Source: Nostocaceae cyanobacterium
GTDB lineage: Bacteria; Cyanobacteriota; Cyanobacteriia; Cyanobacteriales; Nostocaceae
NCBI GenBank assembly: GCA_030065825.1
Contig: JASJCY010000005.1
Coordinates: 1-64,000, forward strand
DNA: 64,000 nucleotides
Direction: 5' to 3'
Shown: positions 45,804 to 56,095 of the stretch, in pieces
Numbering within the stretch: position 1 is the first letter of the stretch
Layout: the number at the start of each line of letters is the position of its first letter
Notes under the pieces: generated by a model
What the model saw: only the letters and a program-made list of their open reading frames with translations
Databases searched by the model: none
What the model was told of the DNA's origin: nothing
Translations under genes and position numbers: made by a program

Positions 45804-47843
45804 TTACACAAATACAGCATTGCTGTTGAGGTCGAAACTAGAATAGACATTCTCAACAATAGCAACAAGGTCATTTGTTCCATTCCCTGTATGAGATATG
45901 TAGGCATCCCCGTCAGAAATACCGACATGATACTCACCGACAGAACCGTGGAGTTCTAGAAGATCCTCCCCAACTGTGAAATCTTCAATTTCAGCAAAGT
46001 CATAATTTCCATTAGCGATATAGTATGCCTGATGAGCATCTCCCAGTACAAAGACATCTGCACCGCTTCCACCTTCTAGAATGTCTTGTTCGTGCCCTCC
46101 AGCAGCGTAGGAATCACTTCCGATAATTCTATCATTACCACCACCACCAACGATAATATCATGACCAGTTCCCCCAAGTAGGAAATCATCACCGTCATAA
46201 CCACTACCTTCGTTGACATAATCGCCATAAATAGTGTCATTACCAGCACCACCTTTGACCGTATCTAAGCCACCACCAGCTTTAATCCAATCATGACCAG
46301 TACCACCATCTATGGTGTCATTACCAGAAACACCCCAATAGTAACCATCTCCTAAGATTGTATCGCCTCCAGCGCCCCCTTCAATATAATCATTGCCAAG
46401 TCCACCATGAATATAGTCGTGACCATGATAACCATCTAGATGATTATCACCATCGTCTCCGTAGATAGTGTCATTTCCCTGAGAACCAATTACTTTCTCA
46501 AAGTTGTATACCCTTTCTGTACCCGAGTACCCTGAAAAAGTCACAACCCCTGTTTTTAAGTCTAGATGAAGGTCATTGTAGCGAGCAGCATAGGAAACAG
46601 TATCATAGCCAGTACCACCATCAAGGGTGTCATAGTCATAGCCACCATCAATATAATCGTTGCCAGCACCACCGTTAATATAGTCGTAGCCATGATAGCC
46701 TTCTAGATGATTGTCACCATCGTCTCCATAGATAATGTCATTTCCCTGGGAACCGATTACTTTCTCGATGTTATGTATAGTTTCACTGCCGGAAGTACCT
46801 GAAAAGGTGACAATACCTGTAGCTAAGTTTAGATGAACATCATTCCATCGGGGAGCATAGGAAACAGTATCGTAGCCACTACCTCCATCAATGTAATCTA
46901 AACCATAGCCACCATCAATATAATCATCTCCAGTTCCACCGTGAATACTGTCTCTACCATCGCCACCATAGAGCCAGTCATGACCACCACCACCTTCGAT
47001 GATATCATCGCCAGCATAACCTTTGACGGTGTCATTTCCTAAACTAGCGTAGATTTTATCGTTATAGTGAGTGCCTTCCAGGTAATTATCCCATATACTG
47101 CCATATATTACATCATGACCTAGTTTATCGATAAAAGTGTCTCCGAGTAAATGAACCTTACTGACACTAAATTCGACTAAAGTTAATTCCCTGGCTGAGG
47201 AAAACTGTCGGCTATAATTTCCTACCACAGTAGCTATAGCAGAATCAGTGCCATCATCCCCATTAATATTTAAGTCTTGATTACTAAAATCTATTGTTGC
47301 ATTAGCACTAGAACCAAAATTGATATCACCAACATGTTGGGAGGAAATCAATGTTCCCTCAGCAGTGAAATAATCAATAAGTACGTGGTTGTTACTATCA
47401 GTTGTATCTAACAGCAGAAATCCAATGTTAGATTTAGCCTTTGCATATTCTTGATCGGGTTGTTCAATTTCTTTGGAATTGACAGCTAAATCGAATATGT
47501 AATCAAAGGAAAAGGTTTCATGTGCCTGAATAGAGAAACTAGCAATCACCTCAGCAGTGCTAGTAGCGGTAGTTTCAAAAGCACCATCCTCACCAACTGT
47601 TGAAACAGCTGTAAACAGACTAGAAAAAACTGGATCGTTGAAAAAGTTTGCATCAGCCTCTGCAAGTGCAGTTGCTATACCCCCATTTACCAGAGTATCG
47701 ACTTCAACCTGAGTTAAACTTCCAGAAGCATTTGTACTAAAATCTAAAAAAACACCATTTCCTGTTGCATCTGCAAACAAAGGATCTGAACTTGTTGTGG
47801 GAACAACAGGTTGTAAAAATTTTAATTCTGTAGTGTTAGACAT
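45804..47843 (-). CDS. RTX calcium-binding protein (putative type I secreted)
   Basis: 679 residues with no Sec signal. The first ~240 residues form a beta-rich domain without a name (FSFDYIFDLAVNSKEIEQ, FLLLDTTDSNNHVLIDY). From about 255 to 600 there are many GGxGxDxx RTX nonapeptides that bind Ca2+. Two near-identical ~110-residue blocks occur, each starting DTVSYA(P/A)R(W/Y)ND(V/L)HL and containing EKVIGSQGND and YGDDGDNHL. A typical RTX end follows (GADVFVLGDAH, DFAEIEDFTVGEDLLELHG). GAGGA precedes the ATG. Convergent with tetR; only 3 bp between stops. No type I exporter is in the window. Confidence 0.88.
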   Translation of the reverse strand: MSNTTELKFLQPVVPTTSSDPLFADATGNGVFLDFSTNASGSLTQVEVDTLVNGGIATALAEADANFFNDPVFSSLFTAVSTVGEDGAFETTATSTAEVIASFSIQAHETFSFDYIFDLAVNSKEIEQPDQEYAKAKSNIGFLLLDTTDSNNHVLIDYFTAEGTLISSQHVGDINFGSSANATIDFSNQDLNINGDDGTDSAIATVVGNYSRQFSSARELTLVEFSVSKVHLLGDTFIDKLGHDVIYGSIWDNYLEGTHYNDKIYASLGNDTVKGYAGDDIIEGGGGHDWLYGGDGRDSIHGGTGDDYIDGGYGLDYIDGGSGYDTVSYAPRWNDVHLNLATGIVTFSGTSGSETIHNIEKVIGSQGNDIIYGDDGDNHLEGYHGYDYINGGAGNDYIDGGYDYDTLDGGTGYDTVSYAARYNDLHLDLKTGVVTFSGYSGTERVYNFEKVIGSQGNDTIYGDDGDNHLDGYHGHDYIHGGLGNDYIEGGAGGDTILGDGYYWGVSGNDTIDGGTGHDWIKAGGGLDTVKGGAGNDTIYGDYVNEGSGYDGDDFLLGGTGHDIIVGGGGNDRIIGSDSYAAGGHEQDILEGGSGADVFVLGDAHQAYYIANGNYDFAEIEDFTVGEDLLELHGSVGEYHVGISDGDAYISHTGNGTNDLVAIVENVYSSFDLNSNAVFV

Positions 47844-48981
47844 AATTTCCTCTAGTTTTAATATGTATGGTGGAATCTCAAAATCAATGTTTGTGATGTT
47901 TAATTTTCATGAAAACTTAAGGTAACTGTAATTAAACCACGTCTATTTTGAAACCCATAGTTTTTTTTGACCGAGTTTTATTCCCTCTTCCCTATTAAGA
48001 GTTCCCTATTCCCTGTTAACAGTTTCCTTGTGAAAAACTCCAGTTTTCGACTTGGACGAGGTTTATTACCTTATAGATATGGAAATCCCAATAGGGTTCG
48101 GATAAGCCAAAAATGCAAGAACATTGTCGGTTGTAACTTTTATTTTTTTTATGTATTTTCCTTTTCTCCTTTCCCCTTTAACCGAACTATATTGATATCA
48201 ATCCTACTTTATTATTGAAAATATTTTGACCTATAACCCTTATAAAACAAGCTTTTAAGTCTTAGTGAAATTTGAAAATTTAAGTTGGATTTCCATATCA
48301 AGATACAGTGATTTTTCCATAGATAAAATAAAACTTTATCTATGTAAATTTGTATGTATTACAAGTAGATGCATAAGATTTTCTGGAAGTAGTTTCCCAG
48401 AGTATGTCTATATTTTAAAAATCAATTATCCGCTAAAAAACGTCGGTCATATTCATTTATAAATGATTGCAACATATCCCTAGGTGTAGAGATTCAGCAA
48501 TGCTAAGTTTATAGAAAAATCCATATCTTACATAATTTTTTTAAATTGGAATCACTTGTTTATTGAAAATACTAAAAATATAATATGGTTAAATTTACTG
48601 AATATCTAGCGTCAAGATGATAAATTTATCTAAAATTATTATTCTTCTCTTAAGATTGTAATTCTCTTAACAAAAAATTTTTATTTATATTCTCTTTGAT
48701 GTAACCTAAATATAAAAACCTAAAACTCAAGATTTTGCCAGGGGATAGTTCTTAATACAGGGAATAGGAAACTCTTAATAGGGAATAGGGAATAGGGAGT
48801 GTTAAGTCATAAATTGCACTTCCTGAGGTATAATCTGGAGGCAGAGCCTCTAAACTCTAGTTACCAGCCTGACGCTGGTAACTAGAAAACCAGAAATAGG
48901 GAACATGGTAGGGACACAGCCTCCAAAATCTCTTCCATAAACAGGCAATTTTACAGATGGCGTGCCCCTAGGATATATTAC
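47844..48981. other. Intergenic, AT-rich with repeats
   Basis: No gene is supported. 47990-48025 and 48750-48800 hold CCCTATTCCC / GGGAATAGGG repeats. 48815-48890 is an inverted copy of the GTTACCAG element. 48485-48500 has a lone ATTCAGCAATGC end. The rest is featureless and very AT-rich. Confidence 0.5.
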
Positions 48982-50889
48982 CTACAACTTAGTCCCGCAC
49001 TCCGGACAGAAGTTGTTATTGGGAGGATTCTTAGCACCGCAATTGCTACAATAAACAGGTTCCACATCCGTTTTTGGCAACTGCTTGGGTAAGCCAATCA
49101 TCTGGGCATTACTCTTACCAGGTGCCACCATTGGGTAACAATTTTCGTCTTTTTTCACCCGGACATCCATTACCACTGGACCGTCATGTGCTAGCATTTC
49201 GGCGATCGCATCTTTTAATTGCTCCCGAGTGCTAACAACCATCCCCTTGATGCCATAGGCTTTACACAGATACTCTACATCTGGCATCCCTACTTCCATG
49301 TTAGAACAGGAGTAACGCTCGCCGTAAAATGCCTGCTGCCACTGTCTTACCATCCCTTGCCAGCCATTATTTAAAATCACGGTCTTGACTTTTAGACCGT
49401 ATTGTGCTAGGGTACCCAATTCTTGCAAACACATCTGGAAACTGGCATCACCACTGATACAGATCACATCTTCATCAGGGAAAGCAGCCTGAACCCCCAT
49501 AGCTGCGGGTACACCAAAACCCATAGTTCCCAAACCAGCGCTGGAAATCCACCGTCGGGGACTATTTTTCAAGAATTGTGCTGCCCACATTTGATGTTGA
49601 CCCACATCTGTAGTGTAGTAGGCATGAGGTACTTGTTCACCGACTTCTACAATCACTTCTTGGGGTGAGAGACTATCAGCATGTTGGGGTACAACCAGGG
49701 GATAATCTTCCTTCCAGCGGTTAATTAGCTGTAGCCACTCTTGGCTTTGGTTGGGTGTACCCTGCAAACCAATTGCTTTACATTTATTTAACAAATCAGT
49801 CAACACATTGCGGACATCACCGACAATGGGCACATCCGGAATGCGGTTTTTACCTACTTCTGCCGGGTCAATATCAATGTGAATTACTTTAGCACGGGAG
49901 GCAAATTCATCTAATTTACCCGTCACCCGGTCATCGAATCTTGCCCCTACACATATTAATAAATCACAATCACTCACCGCAAAATTAGCGTAAGCTGTGC
50001 CGTGCATCCCTAACATACCCACAGATAGGGGATGATGTTCGTCAAAGGCTCCAATACCCATTAAAGTAGTGGTAACGGGGATATTGAATAATTCTGCCAG
50101 TTCTTCAACTTCGACGTGGGCACCGGAGGCGATCGCACCTCCACCAACGTACATCAAGGGACGACGGCTTTCGCGAATTAACTGTAATGCGGCGTTAATT
50201 TGCTTAGGATTGCCCTTAACCGTGGGGCGATATCCCGGTAATTTTACTGAACCTGGTTCTACAGGGATGTAGTCAAATTTTTCCAGTGCCACATCCTTGG
50301 GGACATCAATCAAAACTGGTCCTGGACGTCCAGTGCTGGCAATATGGAAGGCTTCTGCCACAATCCGCGCCATATCTCTGGGGTCGCGTACCACGTAGGA
50401 ATGTTTGACAATGGGCAGGGTAATGCCATAAATATCAGTTTCTTGGAAAGCATCGGTGCCAATTGCTGGACGTGGTACTTGTCCCGTAACAACTACCATG
50501 GGAATCGAGTCCATGTAGGCAGTAGCAATACCCGTGACCAAATTAGTGGCTCCTGGACCGGAGGTGCCAAAACATACTCCTACTTTCCCCGTGGCACGGG
50601 CGTAACCATCGGCAGCATGGGATGCACCTTGTTCGTGTCTCACTAGGATATGCTTGATACCGCTAGTTGGTTCCACTAAATACAATTCATCGTAAATTGG
50701 TAGAATCGCACCACCGGGATAACCAAAGATATATTCTACTCCGTGGCGCTTAAGGCTATCCATCAGGGCATAACCCCCAGATGCACGGACAGGAGTCACT
50801 ACTGGCTCTGTTGAGACATGAGATTGGGTGTTTTCTGGGGCATTGGTAGGTAAACGCGATTCTCCGGGGGAGACACTTGGTGAGCGCAC
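48982..50889 (-). CDS. ilvB: Acetolactate synthase large subunit with C-terminal zinc ribbon
   Basis: ThDP enzyme that makes acetolactate for branched-chain amino acids. Three TPP-enzyme domains: N-terminal [20 protein letters not shown] and [19 protein letters not shown] (catalytic Glu), central domain, and C-terminal [20 protein letters not shown] (ThDP motif GDxxFQM) with [12 protein letters not shown]. An extra tail ends [19 protein letters not shown], a four-Cys zinc ribbon seen in cyanobacterial IlvB. GTG 50889 is favoured over TTG 50895 because TGAGG lies 7 bases before the GTG. The regulatory subunit gene ilvN is not in the window. Confidence 0.94.
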   Translation of the reverse strand: MRSPSVSPGESRLPTNAPENTQSHVSTEPVVTPVRASGGYALMDSLKRHGVEYIFGYPGGAILPIYDELYLVEPTSGIKHILVRHEQGASHAADGYARATGKVGVCFGTSGPGATNLVTGIATAYMDSIPMVVVTGQVPRPAIGTDAFQETDIYGITLPIVKHSYVVRDPRDMARIVAEAFHIASTGRPGPVLIDVPKDVALEKFDYIPVEPGSVKLPGYRPTVKGNPKQINAALQLIRESRRPLMYVGGGAIASGAHVEVEELAELFNIPVTTTLMGIGAFDEHHPLSVGMLGMHGTAYANFAVSDCDLLICVGARFDDRVTGKLDEFASRAKVIHIDIDPAEVGKNRIPDVPIVGDVRNVLTDLLNKCKAIGLQGTPNQSQEWLQLINRWKEDYPLVVPQHADSLSPQEVIVEVGEQVPHAYYTTDVGQHQMWAAQFLKNSPRRWISSAGLGTMGFGVPAAMGVQAAFPDEDVICISGDASFQMCLQELGTLAQYGLKVKTVILNNGWQGMVRQWQQAFYGERYSCSNMEVGMPDVEYLCKAYGIKGMVVSTREQLKDAIAEMLAHDGPVVMDVRVKKDENCYPMVAPGKSNAQMIGLPKQLPKTDVEPVYCSNCGAKNPPNNNFCPECGTKL

Positions 50890-51020
50890 AGTCAAACCTC
50901 ACGTACTAACTAAAATAAGGCAGAAATTCTGTATTGTAAATTTCATTTTAGTGTAAAACTTTGATTATATTAATTGGGTTTTGCCAATGGTGAAAATATC
51001 AAGGACTTATAATCATAACA

Positions 51021-52277
51021 TTAAATGGAATCTTGGAAAACTCGGCGGGTATTTTTCCAGCCAAGGATACCAACAATTGCGACGATAATACTCATACATA
51101 CCAGCACAGTACGTAAGCCAAAAGCATCGGTCAAAAAACCAGTAATTGCCAGTGGTCCGGAGAGGGCAATATTTACAGCATGATTTTGAAAGCCAAACAC
51201 CTTGCCATGCATCGAAGCTGGAGTTTGTTGTTGAATTAAGGTGTGCATCGGTACGCCAATAAAAGCAGCACCCACACCCAAAACAGCACAAAGTCCCAGT
51301 CCCAGCAGTAGGTTATGGGTAAAAGTGAAGAGTCCTAAAACTAGCGCCATCATCAAAAACCCGAATAAAGGTAAGGGCTTGTGATGACATCTGTCACCCC
51401 AGTGTCCTAAAATCCCTGCACCCAAGACCATACCTATACCAGCAGCAGCCAAGAAAAAGCCAAATTGCTTATTTTTCAGACCAAACTCCTCTGCTAATTG
51501 GATAGCTAGTACTGTTAAGGCTGCAAACACACAGTACAAAGTCACAATTTGCAGCATGGCATTCCAAACCAGGCGATTTTTCTTCAAGTAGCGCAAACCT
51601 TCTTTAAAATCAACCCAAGGATGAGGTAATGAGGCATTTTCCCCTAAATGTTTGCGTTCTTTAAAAATAATCGGCTGCATAATTGCTGCGGAGGATATAT
51701 ATAAACCCCCTACCACCAACTCTTGACCAAAATTGCCTCCCCAATCTTTTACCCAGCTTAAGATTGGTTCTCCCACCGCAAAGCCAACAATTAAAGCTGT
51801 CATCATGGTGCTGCTAAATAGGGCATTTGCCGCCATTAAATTCTCTCGTCGTACCAAAAGTGGGATTGCTGCTTGCTCCGCAGGGGCAAAAAATTGCGTT
51901 AAGGTGGAGATGACAAAGGTGAATATTAATAAAATCACAAATTCCTTGGGAAACAAAGGAATCATCACCGTTAAGATTCCCCGCACCAAATCCGAACCAA
52001 CCATTACCGGCTTTAAGGGAAAGCGATCCACAAAAATACCACCCGCAGAACCAAATAAAATCGCTGGCAATGTAAATGCCAGCATTAAAGTCGAGTACAT
52101 GGAATTTTCAGTACCGGAGGTATTTTGGTAGCCCTCCAGCAAGGCAATCAACAAAACTAACAACACCTTATCTGCTAGCTGGGATATTAATTGCCCAATC
52201 CATAGCAGCATAAAACCACGATTTTTCAATAGGGCTGCAAATCCTTTATTCACAGCGGTTGGTTCAGTTGGAAACAT
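51021..52277 (-). CDS. MFS transporter
   Basis: 418 residues, about twelve membrane helices in two halves with a central cytoplasmic loop (FKERKHLGENASLPHPWVDF). N-terminal half has GSAGGIFVDRFPLKPVMVGS, the motif-A type loop of the major facilitator superfamily; the C-terminal half has GAGILGHWGDRCHHKPLPL, a second motif-A type loop. The pattern fits the drug-exporter-like group (ENTS/macrolide type). Substrate unknown. ATG 52277. 125 bp downstream lies ilvB's start on the same strand. Confidence 0.85.
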   Translation of the reverse strand: MFPTEPTAVNKGFAALLKNRGFMLLWIGQLISQLADKVLLVLLIALLEGYQNTSGTENSMYSTLMLAFTLPAILFGSAGGIFVDRFPLKPVMVGSDLVRGILTVMIPLFPKEFVILLIFTFVISTLTQFFAPAEQAAIPLLVRRENLMAANALFSSTMMTALIVGFAVGEPILSWVKDWGGNFGQELVVGGLYISSAAIMQPIIFKERKHLGENASLPHPWVDFKEGLRYLKKNRLVWNAMLQIVTLYCVFAALTVLAIQLAEEFGLKNKQFGFFLAAAGIGMVLGAGILGHWGDRCHHKPLPLFGFLMMALVLGLFTFTHNLLLGLGLCAVLGVGAAFIGVPMHTLIQQQTPASMHGKVFGFQNHAVNIALSGPLAITGFLTDAFGLRTVLVCMSIIVAIVGILGWKNTRRVFQDSI

Positions 52278-52515
52278 GAGAAATTTGAGAATTATGACTA
52301 GATTGATCGAGCTGTAAATGCAGTAATAGAAAATAATTTATAGGCAAAATCATATTTTAGTTTTTATACAGCTACAGAAGTGCAGCTTACACCATTCTCA
52401 AAAGCCGTGATTATATGAGTCTAGTTAAATATAAGCCAATCAAAAACAGAGCTTTGGTTTTCTTGACTTATACCTTCTAATCTTTCACTCCTACTTGCCA
52501 ACAGTATTTTCCGGA

Positions 52516-53088
52516 CTAATTTTGTACATAATGTTCTAAAAGTAGATATAAAAATTCCCCCGCACTTAAACGTCTTTTAGCTGGTGCTTCCCCCATTAAT
52601 GAGTCTACCCACCAGCCTGGAACTTTTTGGGGCGATCGCCAAATTTCTAAATGCTCTACTGGCGGATCTGCATAAAAGTTATTGTCTCCACTACCGAGAA
52701 TTTTGGAACTCCAGTGGGTGAAATCATCATGGCTGATGCGATGTATAGGGAAATTACCACATACTGGTACACCCCATCCATCTATAGCAATGAAGGCTTT
52801 GACATTACCTGTCCACATTTGCCACTTCCAAGCGGCAAACATTGCCCCCACCACACCAGCGCTAAAGCCAATAAATACCACCGGGGATTCTAGTTTATCT
52901 TTTAATTGTTCCTGTAAAAACTGGAAAATATGAATTCCTGATAAAGATAAAAAATTGTGATACGGATATATCAGTATATTTACTTTGGTGCTAAGATTTG
53001 AACCTGTGGGAATTAACCCTTGCAAACCAGATAGAAAACTGTTAGTTAATTGGGCTTCATGAATTCCAGGGCAAATTACAATTTTCAT
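52516..53088 (-). CDS. Small alpha/beta-hydrolase-fold protein
   Basis: 190 residues. Starts with a strand-turn (KIVICPGIHEAQLTNSFLSG) like lipase or RBBP9-type hydrolases; the nucleophile elbow is FIGFSAG (S76). A His-bearing segment near the end (PPVEHLEIWR) may supply the catalytic His, and IAIDGWGVP the acid region. No lid domain, so a compact esterase-like protein. Specificity unknown. It lies 240 bp upstream of the MFS gene on the same strand. ATG 53088. Confidence 0.7.
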   Translation of the reverse strand: MKIVICPGIHEAQLTNSFLSGLQGLIPTGSNLSTKVNILIYPYHNFLSLSGIHIFQFLQEQLKDKLESPVVFIGFSAGVVGAMFAAWKWQMWTGNVKAFIAIDGWGVPVCGNFPIHRISHDDFTHWSSKILGSGDNNFYADPPVEHLEIWRSPQKVPGWWVDSLMGEAPAKRRLSAGEFLYLLLEHYVQN

Positions 53089-53245
53089 TTTTTGTTGGTT
53101 TGACAGTTTGATGATTATTGTTTTTCCATCGGCAATGTTTAAAATATCACAAGTATGGCATAACTAGCTTGAAAATAAGCAGTCGGTACTAGACAGTCGG
53201 TAGCCCAATAGAGTAAGAGACCATTTATAAAGTGTAGGGAGAAAC

Positions 53246-53309
53246 GGGGTTTCTATGGGTGGAGTATGGAATCCGCATCGTACTTAGTCTCAAAGAAACC
53301 CGGTTTCTT
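53246..53309. repeat. AAACGGGGTTTC...GAAACCCGGTTTC element
   Basis: 64-bp inverted-repeat element of the GAAACCGGGTTTC family, flanked by ATTTATAAAG / CTTTATAAAT inverted sequences (53224 and 53322), which extends it to the same composite form as at 26896-27015. Confidence 0.7.
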
Positions 53310-53344
53310 GGGTCTTAAGGTTTACTTTATAAATAACCTCTAAG

Positions 53345-53870
53345 GATTTTACTTTTCCCCCCAAAAACACGCTTCGCTAGAGTAATGATTTCACTTTTCC
53401 CCAAAAAACACGCTTCGCTAGAGTAATAATTTTAGTTTTCCCCAAAAAACACGCTTCGCTAGAGTAAGGATTTTGCTTTTCCCCCCAAAAACACGCTTCG
53501 CTAGAGTAAGGATTTTGCTTTTCCCCCCAAAAACACGCTTCGCTAGAGTAAGGATTTTGCTTTTCCCCCCAAAAACACGCTTCGCTAGAGTAAGGATTTT
53601 TGTCCCCCAAAAAACCTAGGGTGTGTTTTTAAAGTATTCTGTAGGTTGGGTAGAACGGAGTGAAACCCAACAAACCGAACGAAGAATGTTGGGTTTCGTC
53701 CCTCAACCCAACCTACAATTGATGCCAATTTTGGGTTTGAAAACATGCCCTAGCGCTAAGGTAAGGATTTTACTTCTCCCCCAAAAACACGCTTCGCTAA
53801 GGTAAGGATTTTATTTGTCTCCCCAAAAACCCTAGGGCTAGAGTAAGGATTTTAGTGCCAAATTATTTAA
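53345..53870. repeat. 42-bp tandem repeat array, interrupted by a TAGGTTGGG element
   Basis: Units of 40-42 bp, AAAACACGCTTCGCTAGAGT plus AAGGATTTTGCTTTTCCCCCC, lie at about 53345-53610 (six units; three are identical). Two diverged units follow at about 53756-53850. Between them 53640-53717 is a GTAGGTTGGGTAGAACGG...ACCCAACCTAC inverted-repeat element that split the array. No unique spacers, so not CRISPR. 53871-54128 carries GTAATTACGCGGAAAATACC repeats and a CCGCCCC hairpin. Confidence 0.85.
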
Positions 53871-54030
53871 GAGCGAGAAAACTGCTGTAAGGGGAGATAA
53901 AATCCTGTAAGAAAGCAAAAAAAACGTAATTACGCGGAAAATACCCTAATTATGCGGAAAATACCGTAAGGACGGGCGGGGTTTCCCCGCCCCTACGTGA
54001 CGGGTTTTCTATTTTCTTCATGTTTTTTCA

Positions 54031-54049
54031 TATCCCATCCGGGGGGATA
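54031..54049 (+). promoter_or_regulatory. Possible metal-sensor operator upstream of ferrochelatase-like gene
   Basis: TATCCC-N7-GGGATA inverted repeat with a G-run centre, about 80 bp before the gene. A/T-flanked C-run/G-run palindromes of this form are typical of CsoR/RcnR/InrS-family operators, which sense copper, nickel or cobalt. Assignment is inference from motif shape only. Confidence 0.35.
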
Positions 54050-54128
54050 GGATGATAATAGTCATAGTAAGGAAAAAAACACCGAGCTTTAATTAGCTCC
54101 CTACTCCGGTTGTATAGAGGAAAGCATT

Positions 54129-55259
54129 GTGGTTGCTATATCTGAAAATCAGGAAACAAGCCAAGGGCATTTACCAGCAAAAGATAGAGTTGCTGTGTTG
54201 CTGATGGGCTACGGAGAAGTAGAAAGCTATGAGGACTTCGCTAATTACAACGAACAAGCTTTAAATCTACTGACAGCAAAATTTGCCCCAGTACCCAATT
54301 GGATTTATCCCCCCCTAGCCAAACTGTTAGCGTTATTCGATCGCCACGAATGGGGACATACCCACGGCGATTTTATTTCTCCCCATAACGCTATCTTTGA
54401 ACAGCAACGGGCTGGAATTGAGGCAGAGTTACAGAAACAATGGGGCGATCGCATCCAAGTTTTTAAAGCTTTTAATTTCTGCGCTCCTTTTCTCCCTAAG
54501 CAAGTGTTGGCAGAAATCAAAAATCAAGGTTACCAGAAAATTCTGATTTATCCCCTGCTGGTGGTAGATTCTATCTTTACCAGTGGAATTGCTGTTGAGC
54601 AAGTTAATAAAGCCCTAACTGAGTTAAATGATGGTGAAGAACACTGGTTAAAAGGACTGCGTTATATTCCTTCTTTCTTCAACGAACCAGCTTACATTGA
54701 TTTGATGGTACAGCTGGTAGAGGAAAAAATTGCCGCTACCCTAGCCAACGCTCATCTTCCTTCGGAAATTGGCATTGTGCTAATGAACCACGGTTGTCCC
54801 CACAAAGCCAAAGGATTCACATCGGGAATTGTGGAAAGTCAAGCACTCTACGACTTGGTACGGGACAAATTAATTAATCGCTATCCCTTGATTTCCGTAG
54901 GCTGGCTGAACCACGACACACCCCTAATTGAATGGACGCAACCAAATACCGAACAAGCAGCTAAAAACTTGATTCAATTGGGTGCAAAAGCGGTCATGTT
55001 TATGCCCATTGGTTTCGCTACAGAAAACCACGAAACTCTTTTGGATGTACACCATATAATCCATTCTCTGGAAAAGAAGTATTCCCAAATTAATTATGTG
55101 CAGATGGCTTGTGTGAATGACCATCCAGAATTCTTAGCGATGGCAGCTCAATGGGCAAATAGTCACATTAACGAGTTGTTATCAGAGCAAGGAATGGCAA
55201 TTAATTCCCAATTAGCAGCAGTCCATCACCACCATCATCATCACCACCATCACCATTAA
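54129..55259 (+). CDS. Ferrochelatase-family protein with C-terminal His11 tail
   Basis: 376 residues of the HemH superfamily, class II metal chelatases that insert Fe2+ (or relatives Co2+/Ni2+) into tetrapyrroles. VAVLLMGYGEVESYEDF opens the fold; the catalytic His is in MNHGCP (H221) and the catalytic Glu in GFATENHETLLDVHH (E299/E302). The sequence is distant from standard HemH (NHGCP rather than SxHGxP) and lacks the C-terminal chlorophyll-binding helix of cyanobacterial HemH. It ends in eleven His (366-376), a natural metal-binding tail. GTG 54129 has AGAGG 9 bases upstream. A possible metal-sensor operator lies upstream. A chelatase for another metal or a metal-store role is possible. 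Confidence 0.82.
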   Translation: MVAISENQETSQGHLPAKDRVAVLLMGYGEVESYEDFANYNEQALNLLTAKFAPVPNWIYPPLAKLLALFDRHEWGHTHGDFISPHNAIFEQQRAGIEAELQKQWGDRIQVFKAFNFCAPFLPKQVLAEIKNQGYQKILIYPLLVVDSIFTSGIAVEQVNKALTELNDGEEHWLKGLRYIPSFFNEPAYIDLMVQLVEEKIAATLANAHLPSEIGIVLMNHGCPHKAKGFTSGIVESQALYDLVRDKLINRYPLISVGWLNHDTPLIEWTQPNTEQAAKNLIQLGAKAVMFMPIGFATENHETLLDVHHIIHSLEKKYSQINYVQMACVNDHPEFLAMAAQWANSHINELLSEQGMAINSQLAAVHHHHHHHHHHH

Positions 55260-55504
55260 GAAAAGTAAAACAGAGCAATTGTAAAGATTTATAGCGTCTA
55301 AAAGGCGCAATTTGTAGAAAAATGGGGTAAGAGAGCCTAACTAGTCAGCATCCTTACCCTAATCTACTCAATTTTTGTTTCGCAGTTTGGTTTGGCTGCA
55401 TTGCCCTTAAGCTAAAGGTTCAAGCCAGCGCTCTGTGGAAATATGACTGGGGATTCTAACTGCACTCCTGGCTTGATGGCTTTCCCAATTCGGTGCGCGT
55501 TGAT

Positions 55505-56095
55505 ATGACTAAGAACCAAACAGTTATGGACGTTAAAGAACTTCTAAACCGCTACCAAGCAGGACAAAGAAACTTCAATGGCATTTTCCTGCCAAAAGCC
55601 AACCTGCAAGGAGTTCATTTGGGTGGTGTAGATTTTGGTAGAGCTAATTTCAGTGGGGCTAATTTAGCAGGAGCATTTCTGACTGGCTCTAATTTGAGCG
55701 AAGCAAATCTCCAGGGAGCTAACCTGTATCGAGCGCATTTATCTGATGCCATCCTTAGTGGAGCGGATTTAACTCAAGCAATGCTGACATCGGCTAATCT
55801 GAATGAATCTGACTTGAGTGGTGCATCCTTGAGTGGGGCAGATTTACAGGAAGCAGAGTTACATATGGCGTCACTCACTTCAGCCAATTTGCAGGGAGCA
55901 AAAATGAGTGGGGCAAAAATGAGTGGAGCGAGAATGTGGAAAGCAGATTTAAGGGAAGCAGATTTAAGCGGAGCAGATTTAAGCGAAGCAAATTTAAGTG
56001 AGGCAAATCTGACTGGTGCAAATCTGGATGCTACAGATATGAGTGAAGCCTTTTTGACTGGAGCAATTTTACCAGATGGTTCCGTTCATAGGTAG
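55505..56095 (+). CDS. HetL-like pentapeptide repeat protein
   Basis: About 196 residues. After MDVKELLNRYQAGQRNFNGI the chain is almost entirely A(N/D)LxX pentapeptides (about 30), which fold into a right-handed quadrilateral beta-helix. The start (VKELLNRYQAGQRNF) and end (LTGAILPDGSVHR) resemble Anabaena HetL, a pentapeptide protein that interferes with heterocyst inhibition through HetR/PatS. This likeness is from memory of HetL; sequence search would decide. Start ATG 55505 chosen; GTG 55493 and ATG 55526 are also possible. Confidence 0.75.
   Translation: MTKNQTVMDVKELLNRYQAGQRNFNGIFLPKANLQGVHLGGVDFGRANFSGANLAGAFLTGSNLSEANLQGANLYRAHLSDAILSGADLTQAMLTSANLNESDLSGASLSGADLQEAELHMASLTSANLQGAKMSGAKMSGARMWKADLREADLSGADLSEANLSEANLTGANLDATDMSEAFLTGAILPDGSVHR

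Noticed and set aside
47967-48218. 83-codon ORF after the RTX gene
   Set aside because: Overlaps CCCTATTCCC repeats, no ribosome site, composition unlike protein.
53377-53610. Minus-strand 77-codon ORF of NPYSSEACFWGEKQ repeats
   Set aside because: Pure product of the tandem repeat; units of other length break the frame, no Shine-Dalgarno, no domain.
53345-53610. CRISPR array
   Set aside because: Units are contiguous tandem repeats with no unique spacers and no cas genes nearby.
55224-55259. His11 tail as a cloning-vector tag
   Set aside because: Native stop and flanking genomic DNA, mixed His codons, no vector sequence; taken as natural.
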